A stretch of 64,000 nt of DNA from Brevibacterium oceani (GCF_013623835.1 NZ_JABKDE010000006.1:234046-298045), one strand, 5' to 3'; positions 31,963 through 40,870 are shown, counted from the first letter of the stretch. The notes: generated from the sequence alone by a model not told the origin. Program-made: numbers and translations.

Positions 31963-32114
31963 GAGTCTCCAGAGATCCGAACAGTGGATGGAAATGTGAT
32001 TCAGATCTCCAATCCTAGTACGCGCTGACCGTTTCCTGAGTGGAAAGTGAGCAAAATTTGGACAAACTCTGTTGTTATCTGTGCCTGGTCGCGGTGGTCG
32101 GAGCCGCCGCGAGG

Positions 32115-33113
32115 TCAGTCCGTCGTCTCGGACGGCTCGGTCTTCGGAGCCGAGAACTTTGCTTCGACGACGATGAGAACCACGACCGCTGCCGCCCCGA
32201 CTACCGCGAGGAGAATCGGACCGGCCACGGGGTCAACGGGTAAGAGGAGACCACCGGCACCATGGGCTTCACCGTCGGCACCGACTTCGGCTGCAGTCTG
32301 CCATGGCCAGAGGGCCCGTAGAGAGCCGAGCATCAGTCCGGCCATGACGACGAGTGTCCACCAACGGTGGTTGTGGAGGAAGTACCGCAGGACGTTGACG
32401 AAGACAGCCAGTCCGAGGACGGCGCCGAGCAGGAAGATCCCGATGTACCCGAAATCGTGGGTGTCGACAGCTCGCAGTGTGGCGGAATACATCCCGACAG
32501 CCAGAAGGAAGAACGAGCCCGAGACGCCGGGCACCACAAGGGCGCAGACGGCGATCGATGCGACGACGAAGACAGCGATGAGCGGCGGGTCGGCCACATC
32601 GGCACCACCGGCCAAGCCGGTCATCCAGAACGCTAGGGCCGCCGCGACTAGGAACGCCAGACTGCCGACCAGCACAGACTGCCTGGCTTTACGGGAGGGA
32701 AGCATACGCAGCGGCACGGCGATGCTGGCGGCGACCAGTCCGAAGAAGAGCCCACGCGCCAGTTCCGGATTAGCAGTCACGAAGTTCTCCAACACCCCGG
32801 CGATGGAGAACACAGCAGTGGCCATGCCCACAAGCACCGGGATGACGAGGAACCAATCGGTGCGTCGCAGTTCGGATAGGGCTCCGGCGATCCTGTTCGG
32901 TCCGGTGCCGAGAGTCTTCGCAGCTCCGACGACATGAGCCGCGGAGTCGATGAGCTGGTCGTACACCCCGGTGACCAGCGCAATGGTACCTCCGGAGACA
33001 CCGGGGACGAGTTCGGCACTGCCGATGAGGAAGCCCCGAACGAGGTCGAGGGGAATCAGCGCTTTGGACCGTGTCGGTACCGCCTGAGTCGCGGATGACG
33101 AGGAGTTCGGCAT
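32115..33113 (-). CDS. DUF368 membrane protein (candidate undecaprenyl phosphate translocase)
   Basis: A 332-residue polytopic membrane protein with about nine predicted helices. The twin motifs VPGVSGGTIALVTGVYDQLI (about residues 36-55) and LVVPGVSGSFFLLAVGMYS (about residues 190-208) are the inverted-repeat landmarks of DUF368. Members of this family (PopT-type) were reported to recycle undecaprenyl phosphate across the membrane for wall synthesis; the function here is inferred by family. The start at 33113 has GGAAGG and a TAAGGT -10 (33121-33126, minus strand) seven bases upstream. Confidence 0.88.
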   Translation of the reverse strand: MPNSSSSATQAVPTRSKALIPLDLVRGFLIGSAELVPGVSGGTIALVTGVYDQLIDSAAHVVGAAKTLGTGPNRIAGALSELRRTDWFLVIPVLVGMATAVFSIAGVLENFVTANPELARGLFFGLVAASIAVPLRMLPSRKARQSVLVGSLAFLVAAALAFWMTGLAGGADVADPPLIAVFVVASIAVCALVVPGVSGSFFLLAVGMYSATLRAVDTHDFGYIGIFLLGAVLGLAVFVNVLRYFLHNHRWWTLVVMAGLMLGSLRALWPWQTAAEVGADGEAHGAGGLLLPVDPVAGPILLAVVGAAAVVVLIVVEAKFSAPKTEPSETTD

Positions 33114-33195
33114 GCCTTCCACCTTACGGGATCGGCCTGCTCCGAACGGCTCCAAGTCCCCATGGCGGATACCGCTGGCCCCGCGGGCGACGGTG

Positions 33196-33717
33196 TCAGT
33201 CGCCGATCTGGCCGTCGATGTCTTCGCGGATGAGATCGGCGTGCCCGGCGTGACGGGCGTATTCCTCGATGAGGTGGATGAGGATCCACCTGACGTTGAA
33301 TTTCTGCCCGGTCGCGTCACCGCGCACGCTCAGCGCGTCGAGATCGGCCGCCTCGGCGAGGATTTCACGTGATCGAGCACAGGCCTGCGCATGGGCGGAC
33401 AGGAGGTCGTCCGCGCTCGAACCGGCCGCACTGTCGAAGTCCCAGTCGGGATCGGCCTTCCAGTCGACGCTCGCCCACGGCTCTGCAAGGTCTCTGCCCA
33501 GCAATACCTCGGAGAACCAGGACTCTTCGACGAGCGTGAGGTGTCTGATCATGCCACCGATGCTCAGCGACGACGCGGCCACCGTGTGCGTGAGCTGTTC
33601 GGGACCGAGCCCCTCGGCCTTGCGCCGGATCACCTGTCGAAAGTAGTCGAGGAACTCCTCGAGTCCCTGTCGCTCACTCGGAGTCGTGGCCGGTTCGGTC
33701 AACGGCGGCAGCATCAT
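33196..33717 (-). CDS. DinB-superfamily protein (DUF664)
   Basis: A 173-residue four-helix bundle protein of the DinB/mycothiol-dependent family. Metal-ligand histidines are placed as expected: IGGMIRHLTLVEESWFSEVL (about residues 52-71) and ILIHLIEEYARHAGHADLIR (about residues 145-164, HxxxH-type). DUF664 members in Actinobacteria are thought to be thiol-S-transferases using mycothiol, but the substrate is unknown. It lies 82 bases upstream of the DUF368 gene and may be separately transcribed. Confidence 0.9.
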   Translation of the reverse strand: MMLPPLTEPATTPSERQGLEEFLDYFRQVIRRKAEGLGPEQLTHTVAASSLSIGGMIRHLTLVEESWFSEVLLGRDLAEPWASVDWKADPDWDFDSAAGSSADDLLSAHAQACARSREILAEAADLDALSVRGDATGQKFNVRWILIHLIEEYARHAGHADLIREDIDGQIGD

Positions 33718-33804
33718 GATCCTCTCTGATCAGTCGCATAGCATTCGGGCACGGTGCCCGCATTCGGACGGGCACACCCGAGTTTCGGGCAGCGCGCCCG
33801 CTTC

Positions 33805-34176
33805 TCAGGCTACAGTGCGTCGACCGATATCGAAGAGGTTGCCTTCGGGATCTTTCAGAGTCGTCCATTCGATGCCGTATTCGTCGAACGAGGCGAGCTT
33901 CTCTGCACCCAGCGCCACCGCCCGCTCGACGTCAGCGGGATAGTTCGGGTCGTCTAAGTCGATGTGCAGCGGATTCTTCCCCTCAGCACGGTCGTCGACC
34001 TTGATGAAGAGCATTCCCGGTGTCAGGGAGCCCGAATTGTGCACACCGCCGATGCTCGCGACGAATTCGTTCGCGCCCTCGTCGAGTTCTGTGCCGAGCA
34101 GTTCGGCCCAGAAGACCGCCTGCGTCTCGACATCGTGGCAGTCGAAGGTGATGCTCAGTGATGACAGCGAGGCCAT
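33805..34176 (-). CDS. VOC-superfamily (glyoxalase/bleomycin resistance-like) protein
   Basis: A 123-residue two-module VOC protein: ITFDCHDVETQAVFWAELLG opens the first beta-alpha-beta unit, KNPLHIDLDDPNYPADVERA is the middle motif, and WTTLKDPEGNLFDIGRR is the C-terminal signature with a metal-type Glu replaced by Asp. Members bind metal and act as lyases, dioxygenases or resistance proteins; no substrate can be named. The start at 34176 has AAAGGACCACC upstream; the longer N-terminal extension is rejected. Confidence 0.88.
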   Translation of the reverse strand: MASLSSLSITFDCHDVETQAVFWAELLGTELDEGANEFVASIGGVHNSGSLTPGMLFIKVDDRAEGKNPLHIDLDDPNYPADVERAVALGAEKLASFDEYGIEWTTLKDPEGNLFDIGRRTVA

Positions 34177-34281
34177 GGGTGGTCCTTTCGCCAGAGGTAC
34201 GCCGGTGCCTCCGACTCTAGACTCACGCACTGACGCGATAGTGCCGCCGGTGTCATCAGCGGTTATCCAGCGTCATTTCGC

Positions 34282-35100
34282 TCAATCGCGCGGTTGGCGA
34301 GCCAGCTGGCGGGACTGCGCGACGAGGCGGCCGGTCGAATCCCAGAGGTCGCAGTCCTCTTCGAACATTCCTCCGGCGATGTTGCGGGTGGAGATCCTCG
34401 CACTGATCCAGCCGGGGGCCGGCAGGGCGCGCAGGTGCGCGGTGAGCTCCATCGTCGGGGCCCAGTTGAAACGGCCGAGATCGAACATCACCGGCGGGAA
34501 GGCATCGAGGAAGGTCAGCAGCGACAGCGGATCGGGGTCGGTGTCGTCGATGAGCCGGATCCACCCCTGCAGCAGTCCGCGTCCGCTCGGCTTTCCGACG
34601 GCGAAGCCGGCCGTGGCTGGGTCGAGGCGCATGTCGAAGCGGTCGATGAGCGGAGCGGCTTGGTGGAAGTCGTCGCTGGCTTCGGCGACGCCGATGCATT
34701 CCTCCGGAGGCGGCAGGTGGGGAGGTTCCGCAGTGGTGGCGACATCGTCGGGAAGCCCGCCGAGGTTGCCCATCGTGGCCATCGCCGAGATCGTCGGCGC
34801 TCCGTTCTGGGACAGATCGATGCCGAAGTTCGCCGTCGAGCGTCCTTCCCGCAGGATGCGGGTGGTGATGTCGGTGGGGCCTTCCGTGCTCGGGCCGAGG
34901 TAGAAGGTCGAGATCACGAGCGGGTCCGGAGTGGCCGTATTGAGGGCCCGCAATGCTCGCCCGGCGATTCCGAGGAGGTAGCCTCCGTTGATGGCGCCGC
35001 CGACGTTCCACTTGCCGTCGAGTTCGGCGGTGAAAGTGGTGTCGGATAGGCGTTCGACAGCGGTCGCACGCGCGAATTCGCTCGTGATCGTTTGACTCAT
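34282..35100 (-). CDS. Acyl-CoA thioesterase-like protein (double hotdog)
   Basis: A 272-residue protein of the TesB-like actinobacterial thioesterase family. The first hotdog begins DTTFTAELDGKWNVGGAING with the central helix GGYLLGIAGRALRALN, the second includes PLSLLTFLDAFPPVMFDLGR and TMELTAHLRALPAPGWISAR. Such proteins hydrolyse acyl-CoAs; the chain length is unknown. TACTGT (35108-35113, minus strand) lies seven bases before the ATG, so the transcript is probably leaderless. A near-palindrome at 35121-35136 covers the -35 position and looks like a TetR-type operator. Confidence 0.87.
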   Translation of the reverse strand: MSQTITSEFARATAVERLSDTTFTAELDGKWNVGGAINGGYLLGIAGRALRALNTATPDPLVISTFYLGPSTEGPTDITTRILREGRSTANFGIDLSQNGAPTISAMATMGNLGGLPDDVATTAEPPHLPPPEECIGVAEASDDFHQAAPLIDRFDMRLDPATAGFAVGKPSGRGLLQGWIRLIDDTDPDPLSLLTFLDAFPPVMFDLGRFNWAPTMELTAHLRALPAPGWISARISTRNIAGGMFEEDCDLWDSTGRLVAQSRQLARQPRD

Positions 35101-35120
35101 GTCACATACAGTACCAACAA

Positions 35121-35136
35121 CTGAACGATCGTCCAG
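35121..35136. promoter_or_regulatory. Candidate TetR-family operator upstream of thioesterase gene
   Basis: The 16-mer CTGAACGATCGTCCAG is palindromic at 14 of 16 positions around a central CGATCG. It lies 8-23 bp upstream of the putative -10 element of the thioesterase gene. Symmetric sites of this type are typical for TetR-like repressors of lipid genes. The regulator is not in the window. Confidence 0.5.
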
Positions 35137-35142
35137 CCAGCT

Positions 35143-35358
35143 TCAAGGTCGGCGAGATCGCCGTTCGTTCCCGTGGCGATAGTTCCCCGTGGCTCGGGCG
35201 AGCAGCTGCTGGTCGGAGTCGTCGCTGCGACCGAGTCGGGGAATGAGTGAGGCGGCCTTCTTGCCTCCGAGTTCCATCACGGTGTGTCCGCCTCTGCGGA
35301 TGAGAAGCATTCCTGACTTGGTGATCTGATAGTCAAAAGGGTCGTCTTCGAGGCTCAT
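35143..35358 (-). CDS. Small conserved protein, unknown function
   Basis: A 71-residue protein. It has the pattern FDYQITKSGMLLIRRGGHTV, then ELGGKKAASLIPRLG, and the terminal LLARATGNYRHGNERR. The same order (DYxxTKxGxxxI, GKxAxxxxxxLxxxx, LLARATGNYRHGNER) is familiar from a widespread, uncharacterised small-protein family in Actinobacteria and Firmicutes. No membrane segment or signal peptide. It is divergent from the GNAT gene and lies close to the thioesterase promoter. Confidence 0.8.
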   Translation of the reverse strand: MSLEDDPFDYQITKSGMLLIRRGGHTVMELGGKKAASLIPRLGRSDDSDQQLLARATGNYRHGNERRSRRP

Positions 35359-35422
35359 CGTGGGGTTCCTTCGTCAGTCGAGGGCTCAACGCTGAGCCCG
35401 AGTGGGTTCTAGTCTAGAGGGC

Positions 35423-36403
35423 ATGAGCATCGAGCTGACCCGCATTGATCCGGCGGGACCGAACGCAGAAGGACTTTTCGACTTCTTCACCTCCGAGGAC
35501 TTTCCTTTCCACGTGCATCAGGGGGCATGGTCAGATGAGATGGTCAAGGAGCGCATCGAGTCGGGATATTTTCGTGACGATGACAACGAGTCGTTCTGGC
35601 TCGACCATGATCGGTTCGGCCGGGTGGGTTTTACCCATCTCGAGGACGTCCGCGATGAGACGGTGATGTTCGATCTGCGCCTGGCGAGCAGTTTCCGCGG
35701 CCACGGGCTCGGAACCGAGGCGGTGGCTGCGATCGCTGGTCATCTGTTCTCCACGATGGGAGCGCTGCGGGCAGAGGGTCAGACGCGCGATGACAACCAT
35801 GCGATGCGCACGGTCTTCGAACGCGCCGGGTGGACGAAGGAGGCGCACTATCGTCGGACCTGGCCGGTCGCTGGCGCGCCCCCGCGGGATTCGGTCGCCT
35901 ATGCGCTTCTTCGGGAGGAGTGGCAGACAAGCCGCCGGCTCGAGCTTCATTGGCATGACAGCCGCCAATTCCGAGAGTCGCTTGAATCGGCAATCACGTA
36001 CTCGTCGAATGTCTTGCCCGCTCAAGGGGCGCTGGTGACTCTCTACGACGCGGTCGGATGGTCGGCGTACACTGCCGATCCAGCGCGGCTGGATCGCAGC
36101 ATTCGGGCGTCCGCTCATGTCGTGAGTGCGTGGGATGGGGAGAGCCTTGTCGGGTTGGCTCGAGCAATCAGCGATTTCGGCACTGTGGTGTACGTGCAGG
36201 ATGTCCTTGTTGATCCGGAGCACCAACGCCAAGGCATCGGTGCGGGTCTCATGCAGCGAGTGCTTGAGCCGTTTTCTGACGCCCGTCAGACGGTTCTGCT
36301 CACCGATGCCGACCCTGGCTTGGCCGCGTTCTATGCCTCACTCGGATTCAGCGAGGCGTCCGAGGCTGCGGGGTCGTCTGTGCGCGCATTCGTCCGGTTG
36401 TGA
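35423..36403 (+). CDS. Double GNAT-domain acetyltransferase
   Basis: A 326-residue protein with two GNAT domains. The first (about residues 1-165) resembles RimJ/RimL-type transferases, with the acetyl-CoA motif LASSFRGHGLGTEAVAAIAG and RTVFERAGWTKEAHYRRTWP. The second (about residues 185-325) has VLVDPEHQRQGIGAGLMQRV and FYASLGF near its end. Tandem GNATs of this type often modify small molecules or aminoglycosides, but no substrate is known. A TAGTCT -10-like hexamer (35410-35415) seven bases upstream supports the ATG at 35423. It converges on the protease gene with a shared terminator. Confidence 0.9.
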   Translation: MSIELTRIDPAGPNAEGLFDFFTSEDFPFHVHQGAWSDEMVKERIESGYFRDDDNESFWLDHDRFGRVGFTHLEDVRDETVMFDLRLASSFRGHGLGTEAVAAIAGHLFSTMGALRAEGQTRDDNHAMRTVFERAGWTKEAHYRRTWPVAGAPPRDSVAYALLREEWQTSRRLELHWHDSRQFRESLESAITYSSNVLPAQGALVTLYDAVGWSAYTADPARLDRSIRASAHVVSAWDGESLVGLARAISDFGTVVYVQDVLVDPEHQRQGIGAGLMQRVLEPFSDARQTVLLTDADPGLAAFYASLGFSEASEAAGSSVRAFVRL

Positions 36404-36404
36404 C

Positions 36405-36438
36405 GAAGTGCCCCTGACCAGATGGCCAGGGGCACTTC
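36405..36438. terminator. Bidirectional hairpin terminator (GNAT / protease 1)
   Basis: Arms 36405-36416 and 36427-36438 form a perfect 12-bp stem, GAAGTGCCCCTG pairing with its complement, around a 10-nt loop that can add two more pairs. It begins right after the GNAT stop and sits 38 bp beyond the protease stop, between convergent genes. Confidence 0.87.
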
Positions 36439-36475
36439 CGTTCAAACGATCATGTGTGGATCGTTCGTGTCATTC

Positions 36476-38674
36476 TCAGTTGTTCTTCTTGCGACGCATC
36501 GTCAGGACAACTGCGGCTCCACCGACGAGGAGGAGTCCGGCACCGGCAGCGAGGCCGGTCAGCTCGGCACCGGTGCGAGGCAGATCGGATCCGCCGCCAC
36601 CGTTTCCATCGTCGTTGCCGTCGCCGTTGTCTCCGCCGCCGCTGCCGTCTTCGTCGGCAACAACTTCGAACGAACCGGTCAGGGCCGACTCATCTTCGGT
36701 GTCGTTGGCTCCAGTGACCTCGACGTCGTACTTGCCGAGGTAGGCCTCGGGGTTCGAAGCGCTGGTGCCGTAGATCGAGAATCCGACGACGCCGTCAGCG
36801 TTGGCGGTCTCCTCGAGGGTGATTCCCTCGACGTTCTCCGGACCGGAAGCGACCTTGAGGGAGACTTTCTCGCCCTCGTCGAAGCCTTCGCCCGTGATCT
36901 GCACGCCTTTTTCCTTCTCAACGAAGTCGGAAGCGGTGACTTCCTTCGGGTCGACAGTCAGCTTGCGCTCGGCCGGAGCCTCTTCGGCTTCAACCGTCAC
37001 GACGAACTCGGTGGCAGCTGAGTCCTGGCCGTTGGCGTGGACGACTGCGGTGTAGTTGTAGTCACCGGCTTCAGCGGGAGCATCTGCAGTGAACTTGCCG
37101 TCAGCATCGGTCTTGACGGTAGCGTTGCCCTTAGCAGGAGCGGCCTGTGCCGAGACCTGCGAGGAACCGGCGTTGGCGTCGGCGGGTGCCCAGCTCAACT
37201 TGACCTCAGCGTTCGGCTCAGCCTGTCCGGTGATCTTTCCGCCTTCGACGACTGTCTGGTCGCCGACCTTCGGAGCTTCGGGCTTCTCGTTGCCATCGGC
37301 ATCCGAGTCGGCCTTGTCATCCTTGCCATCGGCGTCCGAGTCGGCTTTGTCGTCGTTGCCATCGGCGGCAGAACCACCGTCCTTGTCGGCATCGGCCTTG
37401 TCGTCGTTGCCGTCGGCAGCGGAACCGCCGTCGGCGTCGTCCTTGGCGTCCTGGTTCGCGTCATCGCCTTCAGCCGACGAGCTGCCGTCATTGTCGGCAT
37501 TGTCGCCGTCGGCCTGAGCATTCGCGTTCTCACCATCAGCCTGAGCGTCAGCGTTCTCATCATCGCCGCCGTCATCCGGCTTAGTGAGCTGGAAATCCTG
37601 TCCGGATTTGGCAAGAGAGTTCTTTAGATCTGCGACCCAGGACATCGATCCGTCGTCTGATCCGCCAGAAATGACGCCGACTGCAGTGTCACCCTGGTAG
37701 ACAGCGCCGCCGGAGTCACCGTGGTCGGAGAATCGAGCACCGCTGGGCGAAACTTCAAAGCCGTGTACAACCCGACCGCTTACCGCGGCGTAAGGCATGT
37801 CGTCATCAACACCTGTCTCCACGGTTCCGGTAGTCACACCAGTTGTGCGCCCCGACTTGGAGATAGATTCGCCGACGACTGGATCGCCGATTTTCGACAC
37901 CTTAGTCGTCTTCAAGGACAAGTCATCTTCGCCTGCAGAGGTCCAATCGGTCACCTCTGCTTTGGTGGAGAATCCGTCGTTGACTTCGACAGTCGCGAAA
38001 TCAATTGCCTGCTTCTCTTCATCTTCGGTGGTGGGTGCAGACGTCCCTGGAAGGCCGTACTGATGGTAGTCCCAAGCTCCCGGAGCACCCGTCTCGGCGG
38101 CGGCAGACGATTCTTCCTTGGTATGTGCCTGAGCCGCGGAGGGAAGCTCTAGATCGTTGATCGGAGCTTCGCCGGCCGTCTGTCCGGTCGCATCCAACTC
38201 TTCGGCGCAGTGGCCGGCGGTCACCAGCTTCTGATTACCCGTGCTGTCCCAACCGGCGAATCCGATCGAGCAGAGACCCACATGTTCAGGATCGTTCGGC
38301 AGCGTCATCCGGTAGCCAGCACCGCCGACCAGATCCTTCTTACCCTGGGCCTCGAACGCCTTGTACTGCGAACCGACCTTGACCTTGACATTGTCGAACT
38401 TCTTCTCCAGCTTCTCTACCTCAGCCGTCTTCTGCGTGACGCCGAGGTAAAGGTTACCGTCCGAGAACCCGAAGCGGCCCACCTTGTCTGAAAGCTCTCC
38501 GTCCTCGCCGACGAGGTACTTCGACACCGCTGATTGCATGTCGCTTTCGGATTGGACGTCGAGTGTCTTCGGCGCATTCGCCGCGGCAGCGGGGCCAGCG
38601 ACGAAGGCGCCGCCGAAGCCGAGTGCCGTCGCTGCTGCCAGCGCCAGCGAACTCTGCACGAGTTTCTTCTGCAT
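36476..38674 (-). CDS. Secreted chymotrypsin-like serine protease, LPRTG wall-anchored (paralogue 1)
   Basis: A 732-residue surface protease. Order: signal peptide ending GPAAAANA (about residue 35); pro-region (about 36-105) resembling the S1E/alpha-lytic pro-domain; catalytic domain with His in KLVTAGHC, Asp in QAIDFATVEV and Ser in HGDSGGAVYQG; an Asp/Ala/Asn-rich acidic stretch of about 100 residues with 17-residue repeats; a beta-sandwich stalk (PEAPKVGDQTVVEGGKITGQ) and a second Ig-like segment; then LPRTG, a hydrophobic helix and RRKKNN for sortase anchoring. All triad residues are present. It is a tandem paralogue of the next gene. Confidence 0.93.
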   Translation of the reverse strand: MQKKLVQSSLALAAATALGFGGAFVAGPAAAANAPKTLDVQSESDMQSAVSKYLVGEDGELSDKVGRFGFSDGNLYLGVTQKTAEVEKLEKKFDNVKVKVGSQYKAFEAQGKKDLVGGAGYRMTLPNDPEHVGLCSIGFAGWDSTGNQKLVTAGHCAEELDATGQTAGEAPINDLELPSAAQAHTKEESSAAAETGAPGAWDYHQYGLPGTSAPTTEDEEKQAIDFATVEVNDGFSTKAEVTDWTSAGEDDLSLKTTKVSKIGDPVVGESISKSGRTTGVTTGTVETGVDDDMPYAAVSGRVVHGFEVSPSGARFSDHGDSGGAVYQGDTAVGVISGGSDDGSMSWVADLKNSLAKSGQDFQLTKPDDGGDDENADAQADGENANAQADGDNADNDGSSSAEGDDANQDAKDDADGGSAADGNDDKADADKDGGSAADGNDDKADSDADGKDDKADSDADGNEKPEAPKVGDQTVVEGGKITGQAEPNAEVKLSWAPADANAGSSQVSAQAAPAKGNATVKTDADGKFTADAPAEAGDYNYTAVVHANGQDSAATEFVVTVEAEEAPAERKLTVDPKEVTASDFVEKEKGVQITGEGFDEGEKVSLKVASGPENVEGITLEETANADGVVGFSIYGTSASNPEAYLGKYDVEVTGANDTEDESALTGSFEVVADEDGSGGGDNGDGNDDGNGGGGSDLPRTGAELTGLAAGAGLLLVGGAAVVLTMRRKKNN
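37347..37449. repeat. 51-bp repeat in the acidic linker of protease 1
   Basis: Two 51-bp units begin at 37347 and 37398 with the shared run TTGTCGTCGTTGCC, encoding SAADGNDDKADADKDGG-type peptides on the minus strand. Shorter Asp/Ala/Lys repeats flank them, so linker length can vary in steps of whole codons. Confidence 0.8.
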
Positions 38675-38941
38675 AAGTAGTTGTCTCTCTTGTCTGAGGG
38701 ATCAATGTTACGAATCGATGACCTAAGTCACGATAAGGTTACGGGTTCCACTCAGCCACTACCAAGAAAGTAGGTCAGAAACTGTGAACTAAATGAACGA
38801 AACTTCAACAGCTGTCGACAGGGCAAATTGGCGAAAAGCGGGGCCGACCGGTGCGATGAATTGACGATGCCCCCGGTCACAGGACCGGGGGCATCTCCTC
38901 TGAGTGTTCAGCAGACCGTCATTCGGTCGACTTCACTGTGC
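38675..38941. promoter_or_regulatory. Intergenic region between the two protease paralogues
   Basis: This 267-bp gap holds the terminator of paralogue 2 (38866-38895) and the promoter region of paralogue 1. AAGGTTACGG at 38735-38744 also occurs upstream of paralogue 2 (40978-40987). Around the first copy, GTTAC/GTCAC pentamers recur at 38707, 38727 and 38738. No gene is seen. Confidence 0.5.
38866..38895. terminator. Hairpin terminator downstream of protease 2
   Basis: Perfect 13-bp stem (arms 38866-38878 and 38883-38895) with an ACAG loop, located 46 bases after the paralogue 2 stop on the minus strand. GC-rich stem without a U-tract. Confidence 0.88.
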
Positions 38942-40870
38942 TCAGTCGTTCTTCTTGCGACGCATCGTCAGAACCACAGCGGTTCCGCCGACGACGAGCA
39001 GTCCGGCTCCGGCTGCGAGGCCGGTCAGCTCGGCACCGGTGCGAGGCAGATCCGATCCGCCGTCACCGTTTCCGTCATCGTTGCTTCCGTCGCCGTTGCC
39101 GTCATCATCGCCGCCGTTGCCGCCGCCGTTGCCGTCTTCGTCGGCGACGACCTCGAAGGAGCCGTTGAGGGCGTCTTCGTCTTCGGTGTCGTTGGCGCCG
39201 GTGACATCGAGGTTGTACTTACCAAGGTAAGCCGACGGATCCGAGTCACTGGTTCCGTAGATGGAGAAGGCGGCAGCTCCGTTCTCGTTAGCGGTCTCAT
39301 CGAGGGTGATGCCCTCGACGTTCTCCGGACCGGATGCGACCTTGAGGGTAACCTTCTCACCCTCGTCGAAGCCCTTGACGGTGATCGTCACGCCCTTGTC
39401 TTCCTTGACGAAGTCAGAGGCTGAGATCTCCTTGGGGTCCACACTGATCTCACGCTCGGCAGGAGCAGGCGACTCGGACTCGTCCTTCTGGACGGTCACG
39501 TCGAACTCGGTCGTCTTGGACTCCTGGCCCTCGACGGTCGCCGTCGCGGAGAACTTGTAGTCACCCTCTGCCTTCGGACCCTCGACGGAGAACTTGCCGT
39601 TCTTGTCGGCCTTGACCTTCTTGGAGCCGTCCTCGGCAGCCTGGGGGCTGGTCTTCTCAGACTCGGTCTTCGCGGCTTCCCACTTCACCTCGACCTCGGC
39701 GCCGGCCTCAGCCTTGCCGGTGATCGCGCCTTCAGGCTCGATGGTCTGATCGTCGACCTTCGGAGCGGCAGGAGCCTCAGGGGTCTCGTCGCCCGGCTTC
39801 TCGAGGTTGAAGTCCGTGCCGGACTGCTCGAGCGAGTGGTCCAGGTCGGCAACCCAGGTGAACGAAGTGTTCGCGTCGAGGTCGCCGCCACCGGAGATCA
39901 CACCGACAGCGGTGGAGCCCTGGTACACGCCGCCGCCGGAGTCGCCCGGCTGCGAGAACGGCTTGTCGATCGGAGCGGTCACACCGAAACCGTGGACCCA
40001 GCGGCCACCGACGTTCTGGTAGTCGAAGTCGTACTCCGAACGCGGCAGGACTTCACCCTCGGTCTGACCGGTGGTGCGGCCCGACTTCTGGATCGAGCCC
40101 TCCTTGTGCGCTCCGACCTTCGAGATCTCCTGGGTGGACTTGGCGAGGTCGTCCGAGTCCGCGGTCTTCCAGTCGGTGATCCCGTTCTTGACGTTGTACT
40201 TCGACTCGTCGACGTTGATCACAGCGAAGTCGATGTCCGACTCGCTGGGCTCGGGCCACTTGTCCTGGTCGGCGCCTTCGAGCAGGTCGCCGCCGAAGTT
40301 GTGGAAGCCCCACTTGCCGATGACGCCGTTCTTGGAGGGCTTGAAGCCTTCCCCGCCGTTGGCTTCGGAGGTCGATGGCTGCTCGGTCTGGTCGACGGTG
40401 GTGTCGCCCTCGAACTCGTTCGTCTGCTCGTTGATGATCTTCGAGCAGTGTCCTGCGGTCAGGACGACGGGCTTGCCATCTCCATCCCAGCCGGAGAAAC
40501 CGGTCGAGCAGGCTCCGCCGCTCTCGCCGGCGTTGACGAGGTAACCGGCACCGCCGACGAGATCGTTCTTCTCGTAGGGCTTGAGTTCCTTGACGCCCTC
40601 GGTGACGTTGACGTTGTCGTACTTCTTCTCGAGATCCTTGATCTCGGACGTCTTCTTGGCAACGCCGATGTTGAGTTCGCCGCTGTCGGCACCGTAGGCG
40701 TTGACGCCTTCGATTCCGGACAGTGCCTTCTGGATCTGAGCCTCACTCTGAAGGTCCAGCTTCTGCGGGGCGCTGTCGGCCATCGCGGGAGAAGCGACGA
40801 ACGCGCTGCCCAGGCTCAGCGCCGCAGCGGCGCTCAGTGCCAGTGAACTCTGAACGAGTTTCTTCTGCAT
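38942..40870 (-). CDS. Secreted chymotrypsin-like serine protease, LPRTG wall-anchored (paralogue 2)
   Basis: A 642-residue paralogue of the preceding protease with the same order: signal peptide (VQSSLALSAAAALSLGSAFV), pro-region, catalytic domain with His in VLTAGHC, Asp in DIDFAVINV and Ser in PGDSGGGVYQG, two beta-sandwich stalk modules, then LPRTGAELTGLAAGAG, a membrane helix and RRKKND. It lacks the long acidic repeat of paralogue 1. The C-terminal 200 residues are strikingly similar between the two, pointing to recent duplication or gene conversion. The start at 40870 mirrors MQKKLVQSSLAL of paralogue 1. Substrates are unknown; extracellular protein degradation is the likely role. Confidence 0.93.
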   Translation of the reverse strand: MQKKLVQSSLALSAAAALSLGSAFVASPAMADSAPQKLDLQSEAQIQKALSGIEGVNAYGADSGELNIGVAKKTSEIKDLEKKYDNVNVTEGVKELKPYEKNDLVGGAGYLVNAGESGGACSTGFSGWDGDGKPVVLTAGHCSKIINEQTNEFEGDTTVDQTEQPSTSEANGGEGFKPSKNGVIGKWGFHNFGGDLLEGADQDKWPEPSESDIDFAVINVDESKYNVKNGITDWKTADSDDLAKSTQEISKVGAHKEGSIQKSGRTTGQTEGEVLPRSEYDFDYQNVGGRWVHGFGVTAPIDKPFSQPGDSGGGVYQGSTAVGVISGGGDLDANTSFTWVADLDHSLEQSGTDFNLEKPGDETPEAPAAPKVDDQTIEPEGAITGKAEAGAEVEVKWEAAKTESEKTSPQAAEDGSKKVKADKNGKFSVEGPKAEGDYKFSATATVEGQESKTTEFDVTVQKDESESPAPAEREISVDPKEISASDFVKEDKGVTITVKGFDEGEKVTLKVASGPENVEGITLDETANENGAAAFSIYGTSDSDPSAYLGKYNLDVTGANDTEDEDALNGSFEVVADEDGNGGGNGGDDDGNGDGSNDDGNGDGGSDLPRTGAELTGLAAGAGLLVVGGTAVVLTMRRKKND

